Below are positions 15,695-23,846 of a stretch of DNA of 37,808 nt, piece by piece (the first letter of the stretch is position 1; every line of letters starts with the position of its first letter). The DNA is from Geobacteraceae bacterium GWC2_55_20 (GTDB lineage: Bacteria; Desulfobacterota; Desulfuromonadia; Geobacterales; Pseudopelobacteraceae), in contig MGZK01000066.1 in assembly GCA_001802125.1 (NCBI GenBank), positions 1 through 37,808 of the forward strand, written 5' to 3'. The translations under genes were made by a program, and so were the position numbers. The notes under the pieces were generated by a model, which was not told where the DNA came from, did not search any database, and worked only from the letters and a program-made list of their open reading frames with translations.

Positions 15695-16390
15695 ATGAAA
15701 AAAACAATGGTCGTAATGTTGGGTCTGGTTCTGGTTTCAAGTTCGGCGTTTGCTCTCTCGATTAGAAACTCGAAGCATGACCTGTCTGCTTCCGGTGGTC
15801 AAACAATCAGGGCTCAAACCAGTGAGAAACTTTGCGAGCACTGCCACGCTCCGCATAATGCAGCGCCGAAAGTTCCGCTTTGGAATCGTCTCGACCCTGC
15901 CGCTGCATCGTTCAAGTTCTATACATCATCGGTAACGCTGTCAACCGCTGCAAAGAATGCCGCCCTGTCCACCGGAAGCATCTCTCTGCAGTGTCTGTCC
16001 TGTCACGCAGCCGCAGCCGGTAGTGCTGCCGACGTTAATGCTTTCGTGAGAGACAATGCCAAAGACACCGATCTCAACACTGAAACTTACCTTGGTACTT
16101 TCGCAGCCGGAAGCGGTCTCGGAACAGACCTGACCAACGATCATCCGATCGGTTTCAGCTATTCCGATGCAGTAGCACAGAGAGGCGTTGCTCCAAACAA
16201 AGGTACCGCGCTTCAGCCAATCGCCACAGCCACTAACGCCACCAACCAGATGGTCTTTTTCAACTACGGCGCCAAGACCGATCAGATGGAATGCTCCAGC
16301 TGCCACAAGGTTCATGACAATGCCAACCCCCCGTTCCTGCGTATTGCCAACACCGGCAGCGCACTCTGCAGGGCTTGTCACCAGAACTAA
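15695..16390 (+). CDS. omcE: Tetraheme c-type cytochrome, OmcE-like (filament-forming family)
   Basis: A 231-residue secreted cytochrome with a cleavable signal peptide (about 1-20, SSSAFA-LS). Four haem sites are at C47-H51 (CEHCH), C100-H104 (CLSCH), C200-H204 (CSSCH) and C225-H229 (CRACH). Further histidines H28, H49, H54, H150 (NDHPIGFSY) and H207 give enough distal ligands for four bis-His haems. Length, haem number and the neighbourhood (ResB, CcsA, two multiheme cytochromes, NHL lipoproteins) match what I recall of the omcE locus of Geobacter sulfurreducens, whose product polymerises into extracellular cytochrome filaments. The name is therefore an inference from family and context. 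It has its own sigma-54 promoter, an AAAGGAAAC ribosome site and a strong terminator, so it can be expressed as a separate abundant transcript. Confidence 0.85.
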   Translation: MKKTMVVMLGLVLVSSSAFALSIRNSKHDLSASGGQTIRAQTSEKLCEHCHAPHNAAPKVPLWNRLDPAAASFKFYTSSVTLSTAAKNAALSTGSISLQCLSCHAAAAGSAADVNAFVRDNAKDTDLNTETYLGTFAAGSGLGTDLTNDHPIGFSYSDAVAQRGVAPNKGTALQPIATATNATNQMVFFNYGAKTDQMECSSCHKVHDNANPPFLRIANTGSALCRACHQN

Positions 16391-16409
16391 TCCAGATTTT
16401 ATAATAGGC

Positions 16410-16437
16410 AAAAAGGGCGGGTTATCCCGCCCTTTTT
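16410..16437 (+). terminator. Rho-independent terminator after the tetraheme cytochrome gene
   Basis: A perfect 12-base stem, AAAAAGGGCGGG with CCCGCCCTTTTT, around a TTAT loop, beginning 19 bases after the stop codon. The T tract on one side and A tract on the other make it usable in both directions. Confidence 0.92.
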
Positions 16438-16475
16438 GTGTTTAAAACGACCGGGATTCATGCTATAAAACCGCC

Positions 16476-17552
16476 ATGATAAATACGCGCCTGCTATGTG
16501 GTTTTTATATTGTTGTCATGTTCCTGCTTTCTGCTTGTGCAACTGCGGTTCCGGAACCTGCTGAACGTTACTTCTGGCCCCCGCCGCCTGATGTGCCCCG
16601 TATTGAATGGATAAAGGCTTACAGCAGCCAGCTGGATATTGAGAAGAGTGATTCTCAGCGTTTTTTTGCGGCGATAATGGGGTCGGATGAGCCGGTCTCG
16701 CTGTTGAAGCCGATCGAGGTGAAATCGGTTCCAGAGCTAAAACGTTTTTATGTGTCCGACGTCGGCAGGGCGTCGGTGATGGTTTTCGATCTTGGGAAGC
16801 ATGAACTGAGAAGCCTGGTTACTCCCGAAGGCGCGCCAACCATAACCCATCCGCTTTCGGTCGTAACCGATCGTGATAATAATCTGTACGTGCTTGAGCG
16901 TAGAACGTCAACGATCCTTGTTTTCGACAGTTCTGAAAAATATTTACGCGCGATCCGTTTAAAACCCGTTTCAGTTTCGAATCCGATTGCGCTTGCCATC
17001 GACAAGAACAAGGGCTTGTTGTACGTTTCAGATGCCTCTTCACGTAAGATCGTAGTCATGGATCTGTTAGGGGTGGTTCAGCGTAGCATCGGGTCCGCTG
17101 GGGATGCTGCAGGCCAGTTCAATCTTCCGGTTGCGCTCGTAATAAATTCCAAGGGACAGCTCCTCGTTGCGGACGCATTTGACGCAGCCGTCCAGATATT
17201 TGATGCAGAAGGAAAGTTCTTGCGTAAGTTCGGCCGTCGTGGGGATTCGGCGGGTGACTTCCAACTGATAAAATCAATTGCGGTCGATTCATCCGATAAT
17301 ATTTATGTGGTAGATGGGCGGTCACACTCCGTGTCCATATTTAATGAACGGGGTGAGTTGCTTTTGGTTCTGGGTGCTTTTTATGCCATATCCGGTTCCG
17401 GTAAGGTTGCTCCCGGTGGTTTTTCAGTGCCGGTAGGTATAGATATTGATTCCAGTGACAGGATATACGTGGTTGACCAATTGAATGCGCGTGTCCAGGT
17501 TTTTCAATATTTATCAGAGTCGTATCTCAGCGGCCGTCCGGCACAAAAGTAA
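16476..17552 (+). CDS. NHL-repeat lipoprotein (second copy)
   Basis: A 358-residue lipoprotein with signal peptide and lipobox LLSAC (Cys20), followed by RYFWPPPPDVPRIEWI, the same motif seen in the NHL protein at 14299-15396. NHL-type blades follow, for example GQFNLPVALVINSKGQLLVAD and SVPVGIDIDSSDRIYVVD. Near the C-terminus both paralogues end in RVQVFQYL/RLQVFQYM. The gene begins 38 bases beyond the strong terminator of the tetraheme gene and has a poor ribosome site, so its expression may depend on readthrough or a weak promoter I cannot see. A structural or chaperone role for outer-surface cytochrome assembly is inferred from context only. Confidence 0.88.
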   Translation: MINTRLLCGFYIVVMFLLSACATAVPEPAERYFWPPPPDVPRIEWIKAYSSQLDIEKSDSQRFFAAIMGSDEPVSLLKPIEVKSVPELKRFYVSDVGRASVMVFDLGKHELRSLVTPEGAPTITHPLSVVTDRDNNLYVLERRTSTILVFDSSEKYLRAIRLKPVSVSNPIALAIDKNKGLLYVSDASSRKIVVMDLLGVVQRSIGSAGDAAGQFNLPVALVINSKGQLLVADAFDAAVQIFDAEGKFLRKFGRRGDSAGDFQLIKSIAVDSSDNIYVVDGRSHSVSIFNERGELLLVLGAFYAISGSGKVAPGGFSVPVGIDIDSSDRIYVVDQLNARVQVFQYLSESYLSGRPAQK

Positions 17553-17706
17553 TTGCTGCGTTATTTCACGTTCAACAAGGTTATATGGCAGGAAATAAAT
17601 GTGATCCGGTTTCTTGTTTCATGATGATGTTGAAGCGGTTTCCCGCTCACCGGCAATTTTCGCCATGTTTGGGGCGCTGAGTCTGTCGTGTCTGTGATTA
17701 CCAGTG

Positions 17707-17722
17707 TTGGCGTTAAAATTGC
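17707..17722 (+). promoter_or_regulatory. Sigma-54 promoter upstream of the outer-membrane barrel gene
   Basis: TTGGCGTTAAAATTGC: GG at 17709-17710 and GC at 17721-17722 are ten bases apart, in the context TGGCGT-N5-TTGCA. The predicted start of transcription is near 17734, which places the mRNA 5' end just ahead of the ATG at 17771 and argues against using the GTG at 17735 as start codon. Confidence 0.72.
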
Positions 17723-17770
17723 AATGTTTTTTTCGTGAATTTCTATATACTCAAAAGTGTCTCAGGCTCT

Positions 17771-20020
17771 ATGATACCTAACCTGTTGCGCCACAACTGG
17801 CCGATCTCCGCGGCACTATTGCTAGTGGTCGCCCTGCTATGGCCTTCATCTGCCGTAGCCCGGCTGTCAGCCCAGGCTGCTCTCAATTATACCAACTACG
17901 ATGTCCGCAATAACTCCGGCCGCCATCTGTCCGCCCAATCATTTACCCACGACTATTCGCTTCTTTACGAGCACGCCGGCAATATTTATAATTCAAGGAT
18001 CGGAAAGTACAATGTTTCGCTGGGTTATAACTGGTCAGCGTTGGATACTTCGGTCAAATCTGATAAGGGCACGGAGAGTCTCCAGACCAATCGTGGTCAT
18101 ATCCTGTTCAGCGGGGAATTGTTGCTGGATCCCAAGGAAATTCCATTCAGACTTACAGCCTACAGCCGTGACATGACCCAAAACACCCTGATCACTTCCG
18201 ATACTCCGCTGATTGCCGGCATGACTTCTCAAAACGGAACGTTGCTGGGCTCACCCTATCTTGCATCCGGGATCAACGACGGTATTCATATCAACAGTGG
18301 CGCGACGCTGGTTGCAGGTGTAAAGAACGGAATGACCAACGGTTATAACGAAATTCTTCGGCATTTGCCGATGATCATGCTTGATTACAGCGACCAGCTA
18401 AACCGGGATCTCCGGTCACAAACACCGGTGGATAACAGGCTTACACGCCTTGCTTTCGTAAGTCTCAACAAGAAGGATAACTGGTTTCATTACCGGTATA
18501 CAACCTATGATGATTACATTGACTCGTACAATAACTATAAGGAGAGTCAAATCCAGATTGGAACGGTTGATCACACACTGGCACGCCGCTGGATAGATTT
18601 TTCCAACTGGCTCAGGGTGTCAACCGACCTGCAATTGTCCAGGAAAACCAGCTTGTCGATGGGGCAGAATTACGAAGAGGTCGATGTAAATGTTTTTGCA
18701 CATGCACAACGCAGATATTGGGAAGCGCGCAGCTTTAACAATTTCAACCGCTATCGGGAAGAAAACGGTAAACTTACCAATCGCACCACGATACCGTTGT
18801 ATGTTTCGGGAGTACTGAACCCGGAAGTCTCCTGGAGCACCAGGGCTTCCTACCGGGAAACACACGATAATACAGGCGCTTACCTGGAAAGTATGTTGGC
18901 CGGTTACAGGGTCGATGCCTTCAAGCGTTCGTTGTTTACCCTGAACCAGAACCTTGATGTCGAGTCCACCGTTTCAGAAAACTCCAAGATGCTGGTGCTT
19001 TCCGGTGGTCTTGAAACCACCAGCACTCCATCGTTTTCCAGGAAGTTGACCCTGGGGGCCGCCTATAAAATCAAGAACTCCAACAACAGATATTCATCGA
19101 GCAGTACAAACTTTCTTGAGCAAAAACTGTCGCTGGATGCCGGCTATACCCCTTCTAATCAGCTTCGAATTACACTTCGGCAGGAGAATGAGTTTACAAC
19201 CGGAAATAACAGCATCTTCAATAGTAACGTAAGGGATTCGAATACCTCGATACCTCAATATGTAAGTCCCAGAAGTGTCGGAGCCGATAGTATCGGCGCA
19301 TCCAGTTATCGGTCTCTATCCAGTCTGGTTGTAACCTGGAATCCATTGCCGCGTTTGAATCTGGGACTTAATCTGATCGAGGATATATTTTCCTCCGCAA
19401 ATACCGGCTCCAACAATATCACCACCGTGTCGGGAACAGTTAGTTATTCTCGGGACAATCTGAAATTCAACGATGTAATCACCTACGCCAGAGGCAACTA
19501 TCAAATGGATTTGAACACTACCATGTTCAGTAATGTTGCCTCTCTTGAGTATGCCTTTAACCGTAACCTTGATTCGAAGCTGGCAGCCTCCTATTATCGC
19601 TGGACTGATGCCAATCAGATTTCAAACAGCTACGATGCCGAGCAGCATCTCAACTATAGATATTTCAGTAATTCCGGAATGTCGCGTAGAATGTTTGAGC
19701 TTAACGAAGTTTTGACATATTCGTATTCGCCGGTTGTCAACGCTTCACCTAATGCTAATTCCTCCGTCACCAATAATCGTACTAACAGAGCATCGCTTAC
19801 CCTGGGTTTCAAATATTATCCGCTACGGCAATTGGTGCTGGCCGGCGGGACAAGATATCAATACGATGATAAAATTAAAAACTACAGTCTGATGTGGTAT
19901 GCGTCAATCGGTACCAATTTCAGGCTCTTTAATGCGTCTCTTGATTACTTTCAGGGGAAACGTCAGTCCGATGGGCTTATAGAGAAAAAATTTACGGCCA
20001 ATGTCAAAAAGTCATTTTAG
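17771..20020 (+). CDS. Large outer-membrane beta-barrel protein
   Basis: A 749-residue exported protein. The signal peptide spans about residues 1-30 (ISAALLLVVALLWPSSAVA). The mature chain is rich in Tyr, Asn, Ser and Thr with alternating polar and apolar residues and ends in Phe (VKKSF), as expected for a BAM-inserted beta-barrel. There is no TonB box or plug domain that I can see, and no haem motif. It closes the cytochrome locus and has its own sigma-54 promoter, so a porin or conduit for cytochrome export or electron transfer is plausible but unproven. An in-frame GTG at 17735 would add 12 residues, but it lies at the predicted transcription start. The ATG at 17771 is preferred. Confidence 0.82.
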   Translation: MIPNLLRHNWPISAALLLVVALLWPSSAVARLSAQAALNYTNYDVRNNSGRHLSAQSFTHDYSLLYEHAGNIYNSRIGKYNVSLGYNWSALDTSVKSDKGTESLQTNRGHILFSGELLLDPKEIPFRLTAYSRDMTQNTLITSDTPLIAGMTSQNGTLLGSPYLASGINDGIHINSGATLVAGVKNGMTNGYNEILRHLPMIMLDYSDQLNRDLRSQTPVDNRLTRLAFVSLNKKDNWFHYRYTTYDDYIDSYNNYKESQIQIGTVDHTLARRWIDFSNWLRVSTDLQLSRKTSLSMGQNYEEVDVNVFAHAQRRYWEARSFNNFNRYREENGKLTNRTTIPLYVSGVLNPEVSWSTRASYRETHDNTGAYLESMLAGYRVDAFKRSLFTLNQNLDVESTVSENSKMLVLSGGLETTSTPSFSRKLTLGAAYKIKNSNNRYSSSSTNFLEQKLSLDAGYTPSNQLRITLRQENEFTTGNNSIFNSNVRDSNTSIPQYVSPRSVGADSIGASSYRSLSSLVVTWNPLPRLNLGLNLIEDIFSSANTGSNNITTVSGTVSYSRDNLKFNDVITYARGNYQMDLNTTMFSNVASLEYAFNRNLDSKLAASYYRWTDANQISNSYDAEQHLNYRYFSNSGMSRRMFELNEVLTYSYSPVVNASPNANSSVTNNRTNRASLTLGFKYYPLRQLVLAGGTRYQYDDKIKNYSLMWYASIGTNFRLFNASLDYFQGKRQSDGLIEKKFTANVKKSF

Positions 20021-20044
20021 GCATTGGCTATATATGATTTAATT

Positions 20045-20069
20045 ACCGGGCCAGTCCCGGTTTTTTTTT
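20045..20069 (+). terminator. Rho-independent terminator after the barrel gene
   Basis: ACCGGG (20045-20050) and CCCGGT (20056-20061) form a stem with a five-base loop, followed by nine T residues. It separates the cytochrome locus from the glycosyltransferase operon. Confidence 0.85.
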
Positions 20070-20116
20070 GAAAGAACTGATCTGTTTTTAGTGTAACAGC
20101 GTGATTCGGATACCCA

Positions 20117-21079
20117 ATGACTACAATCTCGATAGTTGTTCCTGTCAAACATGGCGGCCATGTTGCCGCATTCGATTCTATCCGGCAATCCGGTTATGAT
20201 AAAAACATCTATGAAGTATTGCTGGCCGAAGGGAGCGCGCCCAGTCAGCAGCGTAACCTGGCTGCGCGAGCCGCTACTGGTGACATTCTGTATTTTATCG
20301 ATGACGATTCCCGGCTCCACCGCGACAGTCTGTCGATCTGCCGTGATGTGATGGACGATCAGGGTGTTGCGGTTGCCGGTGGTCCTTCCATCACTCCGCC
20401 GGAGGACAGCTGGCTGCAGCGGTTGTTTGGATTTGCCCTGTCATCCGTTCTTGGTTCGGGTGGTGTCAGGAATCGTTACAGAGCGTTTGGCACACCCCGT
20501 GAAACTACCGATAAAGAGCTGATTCTATGTAATCTGGCGATCCGCAGGTCCGTGTTCCTGGCACTTGATGGTTTTGATGAACGGCTCTATCCGAATGAGG
20601 AAAACGAGCTGCTTGACAGGGTCAGATCAGCAGGGTTCAGGTTGATGCATGTGCCGGATATGAAAGTCCTTAGAAGCCAGCGCTCGACACTGAAGGCCTT
20701 TGTCCGCCAGATGTTTGCCTATGGGAGAGGGCGGGCCCAACAATCCTTGATAACCGGGTCATTTCCCGTAATCAGCTATGTGCCGCTTTTATTTGTGCTA
20801 TACCTGATCGTTTGCTTGTGTTTCCCTTTTTACAAGATGTTGCTATTGCCGTTACTCATGTATGCGGCTCTTGTATCGGTTTTTACCTTGATCGGAGTTC
20901 GTCAGACCGGCAGTGTTTCCGCCATTACGTTATTGCTTCTATATCCCCTGATGCATTGTGTCAATGGAATTGGCCTGATGTATGGACTGACAGGCGGTAA
21001 GCCTGGACCGGTGCGTGGGGATGGAATCGTGGTCACCAGAATAAAGGAATTCGGTCAAGAGTTTCCTGAGCCTGACTGA
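20117..21079 (+). CDS. Glycosyltransferase family 2 protein
   Basis: A 320-residue GT2 (GT-A fold) enzyme: N-terminal TISIVVPVKHGG, the nucleotide-sugar metal motif DDDS at about 73-76 (ILYFIDDDSRLHRD), and an acceptor-side NEENELLDRVRSAGF at about 165-180. Three to four hydrophobic segments from about residue 215 onward anchor it in the membrane. It transfers a sugar during surface polysaccharide or glycan synthesis; donor and acceptor are unknown. First gene of a four-gene plus-strand cluster that follows the terminator at 20045-20069. The ATG at 20117 lacks a strong ribosome site. Confidence 0.85.
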   Translation: MTTISIVVPVKHGGHVAAFDSIRQSGYDKNIYEVLLAEGSAPSQQRNLAARAATGDILYFIDDDSRLHRDSLSICRDVMDDQGVAVAGGPSITPPEDSWLQRLFGFALSSVLGSGGVRNRYRAFGTPRETTDKELILCNLAIRRSVFLALDGFDERLYPNEENELLDRVRSAGFRLMHVPDMKVLRSQRSTLKAFVRQMFAYGRGRAQQSLITGSFPVISYVPLLFVLYLIVCLCFPFYKMLLLPLLMYAALVSVFTLIGVRQTGSVSAITLLLLYPLMHCVNGIGLMYGLTGGKPGPVRGDGIVVTRIKEFGQEFPEPD

Positions 21080-21144
21080 ACGGAATTTATGCAGACAACC
21101 GGGCTGTTTTTCGGTAAAGTCTTATCTTTTCAAGGATATTAGAA

Positions 21145-22119
21145 ATGAGGAGTGACACCGCTTTGGATATAAGTATTGTCGTACCGATCTATAACGAGCA
21201 GGACAACGTAATCGCGTTATACACCGCGATAACCGAAGCGATGCGGCGGATGAAATGCGGATATGAACTTATCATGATCGATGACGGATCCAGTGATGGG
21301 TCATATGCCCTGCTTGCCGAACTTGCAAAAGAGGATCCCTGTCTCAAGCTGATCCGCTTCCGCAGGAACTTCGGCCAGACAGCCGCGATGGCCGCGGGAT
21401 TTGATGTTGCGAGCGGCAGCATAATAATCCCGATGGATGGCGACCTCCAGAACGACCCCGCCGACATACCGCGGCTGGTTGACAAGATTCACGAAGGCTT
21501 TGATGTAGTATCCGGATGGAGGAGGGACCGCAAGGACACTTTCATAACCCGTAAAATTCCATCAATGCTGGCCAACTCCCTGATTTCGAGCCTGACAGGA
21601 GTCCATCTTCATGATTACGGATGTACCCTGAAAGCCTATCGTCGTGAGGTGCTGGAGGGCATAAACCTTTACGGTGAAATGCACCGTTTCGTCCCGGCGC
21701 TGGCATCACAGGTTGGCGCCAAGGTTACGGAACTGCCGGTGAATCACTATCCGCGCCTTCACGGTGTCAGCAAATACGGCATCTCACGCACATTACGCGT
21801 GATCCTCGATCTGATGACGGTCAAATTCCTGTTGGCATATTCTACCAAGCCGATCCAACTGTTCGGCAAATGGGGGGTCTATACCATCATGCTGGGTGTT
21901 TTTACCGGGACGATGACCTTATATATGAAACTGTTCGAACATCTCAGCATGAACCGTAATCCACTGCTGATACTGACCCTGTTTCTCCTGTTCATGGGGA
22001 TTCAGTTCATTGTGATGGGATTACTGGGCGAACTGAACGCCAGGACCTACTTTGAATCACAGGGTAAACCGATCTATGTGGTACGCGACCGGATCAACAT
22101 AGACAGTGGAAATGCCTGA
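21145..22119 (+). CDS. Polyprenyl-phosphate glycosyltransferase (DPM1/GtrB-like GT2)
   Basis: A 324-residue GT2 enzyme of the dolichol-phosphate mannose synthase/GtrB type. Visible elements are DISIVVPIYNEQDN at the N-terminus, IMIDDGSSDGS, RRNFGQTAAMAAGFD, the DxD-type MDGDLQNDP at about 97-105, and GCTLKAYRREVL. Two C-terminal transmembrane helices (about 240-262 and 275-298) complete the GtrB architecture. It should move a sugar from a nucleotide donor onto undecaprenyl phosphate on the cytoplasmic side. The next gene overlaps its 3' end and encodes a GT-C-like membrane protein, a natural user of such a lipid-linked sugar on the other face. Starts after AAGGATATTAGAA. Confidence 0.9.
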   Translation: MRSDTALDISIVVPIYNEQDNVIALYTAITEAMRRMKCGYELIMIDDGSSDGSYALLAELAKEDPCLKLIRFRRNFGQTAAMAAGFDVASGSIIIPMDGDLQNDPADIPRLVDKIHEGFDVVSGWRRDRKDTFITRKIPSMLANSLISSLTGVHLHDYGCTLKAYRREVLEGINLYGEMHRFVPALASQVGAKVTELPVNHYPRLHGVSKYGISRTLRVILDLMTVKFLLAYSTKPIQLFGKWGVYTIMLGVFTGTMTLYMKLFEHLSMNRNPLLILTLFLLFMGIQFIVMGLLGELNARTYFESQGKPIYVVRDRINIDSGNA

Positions 22120-23830
22120 ATCAGCAGATATGAGCGCAACGCGTAACTATTCGATGCAATGGCCGGGTTGGTTGATGTTGCTGGTAGTTTTCATGGTTGC
22201 GCTCCGTCCTATGGAAGACTTCGATACCTTCTGGCAGCTCCAGAGTGGAAAGTACATTCTGGAATCCGGGCATTTTCTGTATCGCGATACCTTCAGTATT
22301 ACCCCGGACGCCTTTCGCCTCGAACATTGCTGGCTTTCGGACATCATCTTCTATCTGCACTACCTTTCCGGCGGCTACAAGCTGCTCTCACTCCTGAAAA
22401 CCGTTCTGGTCACGTCATGTGCATTTCTGCTGTTTCGCGTCAACTTGCGACGTGGCGGAGACCCCTTCCTGATCGCACCGGTTTTGACCCTGTGTCTGGC
22501 CGCATCCGTAGCCTCGTGGGTTGAACGCCCCCAACTGTGGACCTTCCTCTTTTCGATATTGTACATACTGCTCCTGCACAGGGGGCGAGAGCCGCGCAGC
22601 AAAGCCTGGTTATGGCTGATACCGCTGATGATGGTCTGGGCAAATCTGCATGCCGGCTGCATATTCGGTTTTGTTCTGATCGGACTTTTTTTCATCGGTG
22701 AGATCGTGCGTCTTGTAATGAAGAAGACTACAAGTGATAAATTGCTCGTGCTCGCCGGTATCGGTCTCGCCGTATTTGGAACTGCATTCATCAATCCTTA
22801 TGGCAGCATAATCCCGCTGCATGTGCTGGCCCACCTGAACCTGACGAACATAAGCTCGGGTCAGCAGGCTATAATGGAGTGGCTACCGCCCGCCTCGGAT
22901 CAGATAGTGCTGTTCTATGTGGTTTTTGTGATATGGGGCGCAGTTCTCCTGGCAAAGTGGAAAGATAACGATCCAGCGGAAGTCATATACTTCTGTGCGT
23001 TTCTGTATATGGGGACAAGCCAGATCCGGCATTCGGTCTTCGTGCCGATACTGGCCGGCTTCTACCTGCCAGGCTCATTGCATTATGTTCTGCGAAAATA
23101 TTTGCGGGAAAAAAGTACCGGCGATCTTCTGCGATCCGCGTGCCGCTACGGCACTGTGCCGGTCTTGGCCCTTTTTCTGTATCTGAATGTGACCAGTGCC
23201 TCATGGGGGTGGGGCCTCGGCCAGGCAAGCTTTCCTGTGGCAGCCACGCAGTTTCTCAAGCAAAACCGGCTGCCGCCGACGGTCTATAATTTTTATGATT
23301 GGGGCGGCTATCTCATGTGGAAGCTGTACCCGGACTATCAGGTGTTCATTGATGGCAGAAATACCAGCGCCGGGATACTGGAGGCATCCAACAGGATCGA
23401 CAACAGCTGGGATGGCTGGCTTGAGGATTTCAATCGCTACAAAGTTAACACGGTGATCAGCCGCACCTGTTACTACGACTCCGGTGGTCCGGTGCCATTG
23501 GTTGAGACTCTTGCCAAAGATCCCGGCTGGGTTCTTGTATATCGTGACGACATAGCTGTCGTATATCTGAAAAAAGATGAGAGGTATAAGCACGTCTGGG
23601 AGAAATTTGCGTTACCATCGGCATCGGTCTATGAAACCATGTACGCCGAAGCTTTGCGTCTCTTGCGTGAGGATCCGAACAGGACAAGGATCAATCTGGC
23701 GCTGGGGCGGTCGGCCTTGAAGCTTGGTCGCTACGCAGAGTCTTACAAGTACTATTCACGGCATCTGGAGAAAAACCCCGGTGATGCCGAAGCACGCTCG
23801 CTGGTGAATTTCCTGGCTCCCAAGCGGTAA
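22112..23830 (+). CDS. GT-C-like polytopic membrane protein with C-terminal TPR-like tail
   Basis: A 572-residue protein with 9-11 hydrophobic segments. After the first one comes RPMEDFDTFWQLQSG and later DTFSITP, an acidic first outside loop of the kind seen in GT-C glycosyltransferases (PMT/ArnT clan). A conserved-looking VYNFYDWGGYLMWKLYPD and FIDGRN lie in the last outside domain, and the C-terminal 70 residues (LALGRSALKLGRYAESYKYY) resemble a TPR. I infer, without proof, that it transfers a lipid-linked sugar made by the preceding enzyme, with which it overlaps by eight bases. Start choice is uncertain: GTG 22106, ATG 22112 and ATG 22130 are all in frame; ATG 22112 is used here. Confidence 0.72.
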   Translation: MPESADMSATRNYSMQWPGWLMLLVVFMVALRPMEDFDTFWQLQSGKYILESGHFLYRDTFSITPDAFRLEHCWLSDIIFYLHYLSGGYKLLSLLKTVLVTSCAFLLFRVNLRRGGDPFLIAPVLTLCLAASVASWVERPQLWTFLFSILYILLLHRGREPRSKAWLWLIPLMMVWANLHAGCIFGFVLIGLFFIGEIVRLVMKKTTSDKLLVLAGIGLAVFGTAFINPYGSIIPLHVLAHLNLTNISSGQQAIMEWLPPASDQIVLFYVVFVIWGAVLLAKWKDNDPAEVIYFCAFLYMGTSQIRHSVFVPILAGFYLPGSLHYVLRKYLREKSTGDLLRSACRYGTVPVLALFLYLNVTSASWGWGLGQASFPVAATQFLKQNRLPPTVYNFYDWGGYLMWKLYPDYQVFIDGRNTSAGILEASNRIDNSWDGWLEDFNRYKVNTVISRTCYYDSGGPVPLVETLAKDPGWVLVYRDDIAVVYLKKDERYKHVWEKFALPSASVYETMYAEALRLLREDPNRTRINLALGRSALKLGRYAESYKYYSRHLEKNPGDAEARSLVNFLAPKR

Positions 23831-23846
23831 TTCAAACAACCAAACC

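Noticed and set aside
17735-17770. GTG start for the barrel protein
   Set aside because: The sigma-54 promoter predicts transcription starting at about 17734, so this codon would be at the very 5' end; the ATG at 17771 gives a better signal peptide.
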